Positions 57,353 to 64,000 of a DNA stretch of 64,000 nt are shown here, in pieces. The stretch is from Gemmataceae bacterium. Lineage in GTDB: Bacteria; Planctomycetota; Planctomycetia; Gemmatales; Gemmataceae. Position 1 is the first letter of the stretch. Each line of letters starts with the position of its first letter. The stretch lies in the NCBI GenBank assembly GCA_009691845.1, contig SIAJ01000020.1:1-64000 (forward strand), in the 5' to 3' direction. The position numbers and the translations under genes are program-made. Under the pieces are notes generated by a model. It was not told the DNA's origin. It saw only the letters and a list, made by a program, of their open reading frames with translations, and searched no databases.

Positions 57353-58129
57353 ATGCGGCGACATGGATGGGCGTTTGGTCTCGGGTTGTTCGTGAATAGC
57401 GCGGCGATAGCCCAGCCGCCTGCGGACTCCGAGCGCTATCCCCTCGCTCCCGATTTGCCGGGCGTGGTGGTCGGTCAGTCACAGTATGGTCGGCCAGTGG
57501 GCAAGGTTGTGGCGATTGGCGGGCAAGGCGAGAAGCAGGTTCTCGCGGAGCCGGCCCCTGTTCCGAAGGCGATTGAAAGGGATCGGGAGACTGCCGCGCC
57601 AGCCCCGGCTGACAAGCTAGCAATTCCAGCCGAAGCCATGCCCGGTTACCCACGACCGACCCAGGGTCTTGGTCTGGGAACCGGGATGCACCTGGATTGC
57701 GTGCATCGCCTGCAAGAGTGGCTCTGCTTCCGTTCGCGGGCCAAGGCAGGTTACTATGTTACGCCCTATAATTACCCGCTTCAGGCTTGGTTCCCTGGCG
57801 ACCCCAAGCAAAAATCTTTCAGCCAATTTCCGTCCGTTGAGATACCAGCGACTGGGAAGCATCACCACTCAACCACAATCACGAGGCAGGAAGTGGTTAG
57901 CCCAAGTCCTGTCGTGATTCCACCGACGAGCGAGAAAACCATGCCGATGCCGACCCCCAAGACTGGATTGCATGGCCCGTCGATCCGCCCGACGGCACCG
58001 GCTGGGGAAGGCGATTTGCCACCAGGATCCCAGAAGGTGAATGTAGGGTTGAGTTTCACGCCCGGTGTAGCCCCGATTTCCAAGCCGACGACACAAACGG
58101 ACCGCGTCTCGAATTGGCGGCCAAAGTAG
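57353..58129 (+). CDS. Exported Pro-rich hypothetical protein (258 aa)
   Basis: GGAGG lies 7 nt before the ATG at 57353. A signal peptide (HGWAFGLGLFVNSAAIAQ) precedes a mainly disordered Pro/Thr/Ala-rich chain with one compact segment, HLDCVHRLQEWLCFRSRAK, and a Tyr/Pro-rich stretch. No domain is recognised. A 13-bp hairpin follows the stop. It is likely an envelope protein specific to this lineage. Confidence 0.65.
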   Translation: MRRHGWAFGLGLFVNSAAIAQPPADSERYPLAPDLPGVVVGQSQYGRPVGKVVAIGGQGEKQVLAEPAPVPKAIERDRETAAPAPADKLAIPAEAMPGYPRPTQGLGLGTGMHLDCVHRLQEWLCFRSRAKAGYYVTPYNYPLQAWFPGDPKQKSFSQFPSVEIPATGKHHHSTTITRQEVVSPSPVVIPPTSEKTMPMPTPKTGLHGPSIRPTAPAGEGDLPPGSQKVNVGLSFTPGVAPISKPTTQTDRVSNWRPK

Positions 58130-58152
58130 ATTGGAAAAAGTGTCTGCCAAAA

Positions 58153-58191
58153 CGCCGCGAGGGAGGAGCATTAGCTCACTCCCTCGCGGCG
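58153..58191. terminator. Bidirectional terminator-like hairpin
   Basis: CGCCGCGAGGGAG (58153-58165) pairs perfectly with 58179-58191. It lies between the convergent 258-aa and 114-aa genes, 23 nt after the first stop and 20 nt after the second. It could serve both, although no strong T-run is present. Confidence 0.65.
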
Positions 58192-58211
58192 CAAATATTG
58201 CGAACCCGTTC

Positions 58212-58556
58212 TTACTTCAAGCCAACCGCGGGTACCATCAACACAGGTCCGTTGCGGCTCGTGCTATCCAACTCGAACGGCTTGCCCTTGCCTTCTTCGA
58301 TGCGAGCTTTCGGGATGCTCATGCCCGGAGGGGGGAGCGATTCCATTTGCCCGCTGAACCCGGTAGCGGGGAAGGACGGAGTTCCGGAGGGGATCACCAT
58401 CGCACCACAACCCGGATCGGCGGCGGGCATCGCCACGGGCGACGCATTGGCCTGGCCACGGCGGTTGCATAGGCCTGGACGATTGGCAAGGATGCCGCAT
58501 CCAGGGAGAAGCACGATCAGAAGCAAGGCGATACCAGCGAGCCGGGTGCGGGTCAT
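58212..58556 (-). CDS. Small lipoprotein (114 aa)
   Basis: The N-terminus MTRTRLAGIALLLIVLLPGC ends in a lipobox, and a mature chain from Cys20 follows, rich in Pro, Gly, Ala and Met with two further Cys. AAGGA lies about 10 nt before the ATG at 58556. No family is recognised. Anchoring to a membrane is likely, function unknown. Confidence 0.7.
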   Translation of the reverse strand: MTRTRLAGIALLLIVLLPGCGILANRPGLCNRRGQANASPVAMPAADPGCGAMVIPSGTPSFPATGFSGQMESLPPPGMSIPKARIEEGKGKPFELDSTSRNGPVLMVPAVGLK

Positions 58557-58780
58557 GGTGGGAAGGTCCTTGTCCCGGAGCTGTGAAAGCGCCAGGGCGT
58601 AAGTAATCCAGGGGGCGGGCTCCTTCCCGTCACGGTTCCGATCTTGAACGATGGTCAATTCTGCATGGTGAAGGCGATTGGGCAAATCAGGTTGTCAAGT
58701 ATTGATCGCGAGTTGGCGAAAGCTGGCGAGGGTTGTCCGGTTGTAACGGAAGTGCGGGTGGATGTGACTTCCGCGAAGTG

Positions 58781-58811
58781 AAAAGGGGGAAGCGAATGGC
58801 TCGCTTCCCCC
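58781..58811 (-). terminator. Rho-independent terminator of the S41 fusion gene
   Basis: On the minus strand GGGGGAAGCGA pairs perfectly with TCGCTTCCCCC around a 5-nt loop and is followed by TTTTCAC. It begins 14 nt after the protease stop codon. Confidence 0.85.
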
Positions 58812-58825
58812 TGCTGTCGTCCTGC

Positions 58826-61429
58826 TTATTCCTTGTCCTTCGTACCTCGGCTGACCTTCAGTTGGCCACGAAGATAATCCAGGGCCATCTCAAGCTGCCG
58901 ATCCTTGAACTCTTTCTTGGTCTCCTTGCGTGGGATATCTTTCCGTTCGATCACACCCCAATTGAGAATGCGATCGACCAGTTCGTCCCTCTCGGCCCGG
59001 TCAAGCTTCAGTTCAAAGCCCTTGTCGGGCTTCACGCCCCATTCACTTTCGTCCTTGCCGTCCGTGCTGGCCTTGTTCAAGTTCTTGCCGCTCGGAGGCC
59101 AGAAGGTCGCAGTGGTCAGCTTGATTGTGCCGCCGGTGGCCGCGTGCTCATCGACGTTTTGAACACTTCCCTTGCCGTAGCTGCGTTCGCCCATGATGAC
59201 CGCTCGTCCATGGTCCTGCAAGCAAGCGGAGAGGATCTCGCTGCCGGAAGCCGAGTCGCCATTGACCAGGCAAACCATCGGGAAGTTCAGATAGCTGCCC
59301 GGGCTCTTGCCCGAGTAAGTGTTCTGGTTTTCCTTGCGGTTGCCCTGGCGAACGGAAACGATCGCGCCATCATCAATGAACAAGTCGCTGATCTTTACTG
59401 CGGCTCCAAGGTATCCACCTGGATTGAATCGCAGATCCAGCACCAGGCCCTTGACGCCTTCCTTGTTCAGTTGAGCAACGACTTTTTCCGTGTCTTCGGC
59501 AGTATGCTTGGCGAATGATGTCATGCAGATGTAGGCGATCTTGTCCTTGGGATCGATGTAGTAATCCCAGGAATCGTCTTTCGGATTGCGCTTCGCTCCA
59601 TAAATGCTTTCCACCAAAATCTTGCCGCGTTCCAGTTCAATCACCTTGGGCTTTGCCTCTCCTTCGCGTTCGATCTTCAACTTGATCTTCGTTTCAGCCA
59701 GTCCGAGGATCAATTTCACGGCATCGGAGGTTTCCATGCCCTTGGTGGAAGTGATTTCGGGTGCTGCAAGTGGCTTGCCACGCTCGTCAGTCTCGCGGAT
59801 GATCTCGGTGATCAAGTCCCCTGCCAGCACGCCCCCCTTATAGGCCGGGCTTTTGAGAATTGGCGTCACGACCAGCAGGCCATTCCGGGCGATGTCCCGG
59901 CGAATCTGAACACCAATCCCCGTGAACTCGCCATCGATTTCACGTTTGAAATCCTTGACCTTTTCCTTGTCGACGAACGTGGTGTACGGGTCCACGAATT
60001 TCACGAGCCCCATGCGCATCGCGATGCCAACGTCCTTATCTTGATCCAGGTCCTCGCGTTTGCCGAGCGGCTTGCGTGCCTCGATCATCAGGTCGAGGAT
60101 ATCCTTGTCGGACATGTCCTTGGCCTTATCCAGCTTGGCCTTCATGTCGTCTGGCACCGGCACATCGGACACGCGATAGAGTCCCCGGATTCCGTTGGCC
60201 GTCATCTCACCCAAATTGAGCTTCTTGATGTAATTGGCGCGAACGTAGCCGAGGCCGTTCAACAGCTTATCAGCGAAGTCTTTGGATTCTTCCGCCGAGA
60301 GAACCATACTGGTATTGATGCGTTCACGAGCCACGAGCAGTTGCTCGGCACTTAGATCGCCATCCGCGAACTTCTGGTAGCTCTTGCGCAGTTCCTGCAT
60401 GGCCTTCAGCCGCGGCATACGACCGAGCAGCTTCTGGCCCTCCTCGGCAACGACCTTGTCCAGCTTGGCCGACTTTTGCAACTCGTCGTACTTCTTCAGG
60501 CGGGATTCCACCTTGGAATAAACGTCGGGGTTGCGGGTGATCAAGAAGTGATTTCCACGACCCAAGGCGAGCAGCGACTGGGCAAATTGTTCTTCGATGG
60601 GCTTCACCATCACCGCGGCTTTTTCCTGCATCTGCTTGCTGGCGTACTTCACTAACTCATCAACAATCACCGAGCCATCCGGCTCGTATCCATCCGCATC
60701 TGCCTTGCCATTAAGGGCCTCGGCGATCACGGTGGTAAATAGTCCATTCTTGTTCACGCTCAAAGGTGTTTGCAGGCCATTACCGCAGAGCAGAATGACT
60801 CGGCCGGGCAGCGGCTCTGCATCCAGATCGCCTTCCTTCAGGCCCTGAAACACTCGGACGAATTGAACGATGTTCGGAGCAAGAACTGCTTCCTTTGACT
60901 CAAAACCTTTCAGGTTGAAATCGAGGAACACGCCCACCTGCTCGGACTTGAGGTCCTTGAGTTCCTTTTCAAGATCGCCACCGAAGATGCTGTCCTTGAC
61001 GCGATCCTTAAAAGTAGAGTCCGTCGCAAACAAGCATGTCTTTTCGCCTGCGGTCGCACCCTGCATGACCATGTAAAGGAGGAGCGTGTCGTCCTTGCCG
61101 ACCTTCTTGGCGGCCTCGCCGATCGCTTTCAGGATGTTGGCCTTCGTGCCCTGGAGGGCACCGATCTTGTCGTCCTTCTCCGAGAGCAACACCGTCAGGT
61201 CGTCCTTGGCGACTCCGCCCTTGCGAGCATCGCCCAGAATCCCGGCCATGGTGCGAGCGTCCTCGTCGGCCGTCACACGTGCCTTGATTTCCTTGTCCGC
61301 AAACGAGCCGATACCCACGACGACGGCGACCGTCTTCGTCTTGGTGGGTTTGTCGTCTGCGTAGAGAACGCCGCCCAAGAATAGGGCAACGACGCTGGCA
61401 ATGCTGCCGAGCCAATTGAACCGATTCAT
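58826..61429 (-). CDS. Exported pseudo-caspase domain fused to S41 (CtpA-like) protease (867 aa)
   Basis: A signal peptide (~1-24) is followed by a caspase-like fold (~33-270) with VAVVVGIGSF, ADEDARTMAGIL and GLFTTVIAEALNG. The C14 dyad is lost: the His of YFSGHG is Gln123 (LLYMVMQG) and the Cys of DACHSG is Asn172 (FLDFNLKG). After a helical region come a PDZ domain (~500-600) and the S41 catalytic domain with VNGDSASGSEIL (Ser725 region), GERSYGKGSVQ (Lys752) and LVLDLRFNPGGYL. The protease part looks active and would cleave C-terminal tails outside the cytoplasmic membrane. AAGGA precedes the ATG. Confidence 0.9.
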   Translation of the reverse strand: MNRFNWLGSIASVVALFLGGVLYADDKPTKTKTVAVVVGIGSFADKEIKARVTADEDARTMAGILGDARKGGVAKDDLTVLLSEKDDKIGALQGTKANILKAIGEAAKKVGKDDTLLLYMVMQGATAGEKTCLFATDSTFKDRVKDSIFGGDLEKELKDLKSEQVGVFLDFNLKGFESKEAVLAPNIVQFVRVFQGLKEGDLDAEPLPGRVILLCGNGLQTPLSVNKNGLFTTVIAEALNGKADADGYEPDGSVIVDELVKYASKQMQEKAAVMVKPIEEQFAQSLLALGRGNHFLITRNPDVYSKVESRLKKYDELQKSAKLDKVVAEEGQKLLGRMPRLKAMQELRKSYQKFADGDLSAEQLLVARERINTSMVLSAEESKDFADKLLNGLGYVRANYIKKLNLGEMTANGIRGLYRVSDVPVPDDMKAKLDKAKDMSDKDILDLMIEARKPLGKREDLDQDKDVGIAMRMGLVKFVDPYTTFVDKEKVKDFKREIDGEFTGIGVQIRRDIARNGLLVVTPILKSPAYKGGVLAGDLITEIIRETDERGKPLAAPEITSTKGMETSDAVKLILGLAETKIKLKIEREGEAKPKVIELERGKILVESIYGAKRNPKDDSWDYYIDPKDKIAYICMTSFAKHTAEDTEKVVAQLNKEGVKGLVLDLRFNPGGYLGAAVKISDLFIDDGAIVSVRQGNRKENQNTYSGKSPGSYLNFPMVCLVNGDSASGSEILSACLQDHGRAVIMGERSYGKGSVQNVDEHAATGGTIKLTTATFWPPSGKNLNKASTDGKDESEWGVKPDKGFELKLDRAERDELVDRILNWGVIERKDIPRKETKKEFKDRQLEMALDYLRGQLKVSRGTKDKE

Positions 61430-61787
61430 CGTCAGTCCTTTCGTAACACCCGGGGCGGGTGGTCGCTACCCCGTGAGGAATCGAAATCGTGCGGAGTGTC
61501 CCGATTTGGGAGGGCGAGGCTCCTGCCGTGCCACGGGTGCAGGCTTGGCAGGAGTCTCGCCCTCCCAAAATAAGACACTACCAAATCGTGTGGTCGGGGA
61601 ATCGAAACTCAGGTGGAAAAGTCCGGGTGCGAATTCCAACCAATCGTCCTTCGACCCATTGTGCCTATCCTTCGTCCCCCGTCAACCTATCTTACGCGTG
61701 AACTTCAAGCAAAGGTTACTCGAAAGTCTCGAAAATGTAACCTCGGCTTCTTGGTTAGAATTTCCCAGTACGTTCGTCGCAATCGAC
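61430..61787. other. Gene-free interval with dispersed palindrome
   Basis: No gene is supported between the S41 fusion and the aminotransferase gene. The interval carries the upstream region of the S41 gene, a long hairpin (61506-61568) and unstructured sequence beyond. Confidence 0.5.
61506..61568. repeat. GGGAGGGCGAGGC-type hairpin, second copy
   Basis: Arms 61506-61527 and 61547-61568 pair over 22 bp with one G/T wobble. The arm TTGGGAGGGCGAGGCTCCTG matches that of the hairpin at 35365-35440, showing a dispersed family in the same genome. Confidence 0.85.
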
Positions 61788-62897
61788 TTACGGTCGAGCG
61801 AGCCGCTGCAAAACCTCCACGCCACGTTGAAGTGTCTCGTCCGATGCCGCATAACTCACGCGAAAATGCGTGTCCTTGCGGGAAAACGCGCTTCCGGGGA
61901 TGACGAGCAGGTTGTGTCGAATTGCATTCTGCACAAACTCCGTGGCCGATCCCCAGGGGGCTTTCGGATACACGTAGAACGCCCCACCTGGCCGAGTGAT
62001 TTCGTATAGGTCTGACAGTGACTCGAACATGAAATCTCGTTTGCGACGGTAATCCGCGACGATTTCAGAGATGTCGCAATCCAGTGCGGCGACGCCCGCA
62101 TGTTGCACAATCGACGGGGTGCAGACAAACGTGAATTGTTGCAACTTGGCCATTTCCTCGATCAAACGTTTCGGCCCATGAGCGTAGCCAATTCGCCAAC
62201 CCGTGATCCCGTAAGACTTTCCGAAACCATCAAGGACCAGGACATCCGGATCGAATTCGGCAGCCGAGCGGAAGAGCCCCTCATACCAGAACGAACGATA
62301 GATTTCGTCCGCAATGAGAAGGACACCTTTTTCGCGAGCCAGGTTTGCCAGATCGCGAAGGGTGTCGGCATCGGTCGTAATACCGGTCGGGTTCGAGGGG
62401 CTGGAAAACAGAATCGCCTTGGTTCGGGGCGTAATTGCCTCGCGGACTTTTTGCACGTCGATGCGAAAATCGGGATAGGTGTCGAGCACGATCGATTTGC
62501 CGCCCGCGAGTGTCACCAGGTGCGGATAGGCCACGAAGTACGGGTCGAACAGAATGACCTCGTCGCCGGGATTGACCGTCGCACACAGTGCGATCATCAA
62601 GGCCCCGCTGGTCCCGGAGGTCACGAGAACCTGTCGCTCCTGGCCCGGCAATCGCACCGCAATTTCGGCTGCGAGCTTTTCCCGTAGCGAAGGAATTCCC
62701 TGCGTGACCGTATAGCCGTTAGCGCCGCGATCGATAGCGGCCTTCGCGGCCTCCTTGATCGGCTTCGGCACGTCGAAATGCGGCTGGCCAATGCTGAGAT
62801 TGATCGGCTTCTGCATTCCCGCAGCCAGTTCGAAGATCTTGCGAATGCCCGAAGCCTCGATCAGCGACATGCGGTCGGCTATCCAGTGGTCGTTCAT
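61788..62897 (-). CDS. PLP-dependent aminotransferase class I (369 aa)
   Basis: The sequence has LSIGQPHFDVPKPI, GYTVTQGIPSLREKLA, VTSGTSGALMIALCA, SSPSNPTGITTD, LIADEIYRSFWY and the PLP lysine in LDGFGKSYGITGWRIGY. This is the AspC-like/class I group. It transfers amino groups between an amino acid and 2-oxoglutarate-type acceptors. The substrate cannot be fixed. The ATG at 62897 fits family length; a longer frame upstream has no conserved content. Confidence 0.93.
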   Translation of the reverse strand: MNDHWIADRMSLIEASGIRKIFELAAGMQKPINLSIGQPHFDVPKPIKEAAKAAIDRGANGYTVTQGIPSLREKLAAEIAVRLPGQERQVLVTSGTSGALMIALCATVNPGDEVILFDPYFVAYPHLVTLAGGKSIVLDTYPDFRIDVQKVREAITPRTKAILFSSPSNPTGITTDADTLRDLANLAREKGVLLIADEIYRSFWYEGLFRSAAEFDPDVLVLDGFGKSYGITGWRIGYAHGPKRLIEEMAKLQQFTFVCTPSIVQHAGVAALDCDISEIVADYRRKRDFMFESLSDLYEITRPGGAFYVYPKAPWGSATEFVQNAIRHNLLVIPGSAFSRKDTHFRVSYAASDETLQRGVEVLQRLARP

Positions 62898-62980
62898 GCG
62901 CGTTTGTGCCCCTTGGGAACAAGGGGGTAGGACGTCCGAAAGCCAACGATATCGAAGATCGTCATTCTCTCCCTGCTCTG

Positions 62981-64000
62981 CTAATGGTTGAAAACAAACT
63001 CCCGGCTCGTCAGCACGGCCCAAAACAGATCCTCTAGTGCCTCGCGGCGGGTCGCCGGCGTGGTTCCAGCTTCCTTCATCAGGCCGACCATTTTCTTCAA
63101 CTCGACTTCCGTTGGTTCGCGGCAGAGGGCCCGCTGGAACACGCGTTTCACCAGGTCCGGGTCGGAGGTTGGTCCGCCTAGCCAGGTGTTCAATTGCCCC
63201 ATGGGCGAACGCAGTTTGTCGTTCAGGACCTGCCCATTGTTCAGCATGAGCGCCTGGCCAACCGTCGAATCCTGTTGCCGTTCGCACGAACAGGTCTGGG
63301 CTCGGTCCGGGCGGCCGAACGCATCGAGGAAACTCGATGCGACGCGTGAATCCGGCAACTGTATCGCCCGCGTGCCTTCCGGGTAGTTCGTCGTCGCGGC
63401 CGTCCCACCTTCCACCCCGGTGTAGACCTTCGTGAAGAGCGTGGGAACATTGGTCACTTGCGACAATGCATCGAGAATCACTTCACCAGATAGCCGCCGC
63501 ACGACGTACCGGGAATAAAAGCGATCGTCGCTTTCGTTGCCTTTCACGGGCCGGCTCGAACGCTGATAGGCCGCGGAGTTCATTACCATGCGAACCAGGT
63601 GCTTCACGTCGTACTTATGCTCGATGAAGTCTTTCGCGAGTGCATCGAACAACTCGCGATTGGTGGGCGGGTTCGTCTCGCGAACATCGTCTTCGGCTTC
63701 CACCAGGCCACGACCGAGAAAGTTCTTCCAGACGCGATTGACGAGTGCTTTCGCAAAGTACGGATTGTTGGGCGAAGTCAGCCAGGTCACGAAATGCTCC
63801 CGGCGATCGGTCGTGTCGTCGAGCGATATCGGCGTGCCATCCAGAGGCGTCGGCGGCATGGCAATCTGTCGGCGCGGATGCAGCACGTCGCCGGTCCGTT
63901 CCGGATGCAGAATAATCTCCCCGACTCGTTCGCCGTTCTTCATGCCGACTCGGCTAAAGAGGTTCGCCATCGACCAGTATTGGTCCTGCGTCCATTTCTC
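62981..64000 (-). CDS. DUF1553 planctomycete protein, C-terminal part (partial at window edge)
   Basis: The frame is open to the window edge (EKWTQDQYWSMANLFSRVG continues upstream). Visible DUF1553 features include ALVNRVWKNFLGRGLVEAEDDVR, NPPTNRELFDALAKDFIEH, VRRLSGEVILDALSQVT and DAFGRPDRAQTCSCERQQD. Full proteins of this family also have a cytochrome c-like N-terminus and DUF1549. They are expanded in planctomycetes, often next to DUF1501 proteins, and are probably exported; function is not established. About 339 residues are visible. Confidence 0.92.
   Translation of the reverse strand, partial: EKWTQDQYWSMANLFSRVGMKNGERVGEIILHPERTGDVLHPRRQIAMPPTPLDGTPISLDDTTDRREHFVTWLTSPNNPYFAKALVNRVWKNFLGRGLVEAEDDVRETNPPTNRELFDALAKDFIEHKYDVKHLVRMVMNSAAYQRSSRPVKGNESDDRFYSRYVVRRLSGEVILDALSQVTNVPTLFTKVYTGVEGGTAATTNYPEGTRAIQLPDSRVASSFLDAFGRPDRAQTCSCERQQDSTVGQALMLNNGQVLNDKLRSPMGQLNTWLGGPTSDPDLVKRVFQRALCREPTEVELKKMVGLMKEAGTTPATRREALEDLFWAVLTSREFVFNH

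Noticed and set aside
1-64000. CRISPR array
   Set aside because: Repeats seen are isolated inverted repeats; no regular direct repeats with spacers or cas genes occur.

Overview
The window looks like chromosomal DNA from a planctomycete, most likely Gemmataceae. Hallmarks are a DUF1559 prepilin-like protein, a DUF1553 protein at the right edge, a PVC-type propeller/HEAT/cytochrome c protein, a TIGR02996 mini-ORF, two giant exported proteins with an LE(D/Q)RTVP motif near the N-terminus, zinc-ribbon/membrane proteins, and many long intergenic hairpins. No rRNA, CRISPR array or intact insertion sequence was seen. Family calls come from reading motifs; no search was run.

Layout. 1-650: structured non-coding DNA, a tRNA-like cloverleaf resembling initiator tRNA but with anticodon AAT, and a tiny Lys/Ala-rich protein. 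0.75-11.2 kb (minus): a 1815-aa matrixin-type metalloprotease with long glycine-rich repeats, a 798-aa surface protein, and two envelope proteins. 11.4-15.7 kb: M42 aminopeptidase, GreA, GT4 glycosyltransferase, DUF1559 protein. 15.8-21.2 kb (plus): an exported cassette of PVC-type haem protein, PQQ-like propeller and Tat-exported amidohydrolase. 21.2-24.4 kb: O-methyltransferase, MFS transporter, decayed transposase. 24.4-34.8 kb (minus): mutS, an RsbW/RsbV-like pair, then, beyond a clear terminator, a type IV pilus-like inner-membrane set (PilM-PilN fusion, PilO-like protein, 759-aa membrane protein). 35.7-42.4 kb: small proteins, alpha/beta hydrolase, RNase HI, TsaB, a lipoprotein, and an aminotransferase behind an Ala/Val-rich leader ORF and a GC hairpin. 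42.4-44 kb: gene-poor. 44-49 kb: HTH/pseudo-receiver regulator, amidohydrolase, ceramidase-like protein, histidine kinase, frameshifted TPR gene. 49.3-58.6 kb: Rpe, DksA-like protein, atypical SDR, Cys-less PuuD-like protein, PpiC isomerase, HAD phosphatase, RNase III, response regulator, YycJ-type MBL protein, exported proteins. 58.8-64 kb (minus): a pseudo-caspase/S41 protease fusion, an aminotransferase and a partial DUF1553 protein.

The most distinctive themes are: enzyme folds that have lost catalytic residues (caspase-like, PuuD-like, SDR and receiver domains); the fMet-like tRNA with an altered anticodon; a possible peptide-leader attenuator; and a set of 13-27 bp-arm intergenic hairpins falling into several sequence families.
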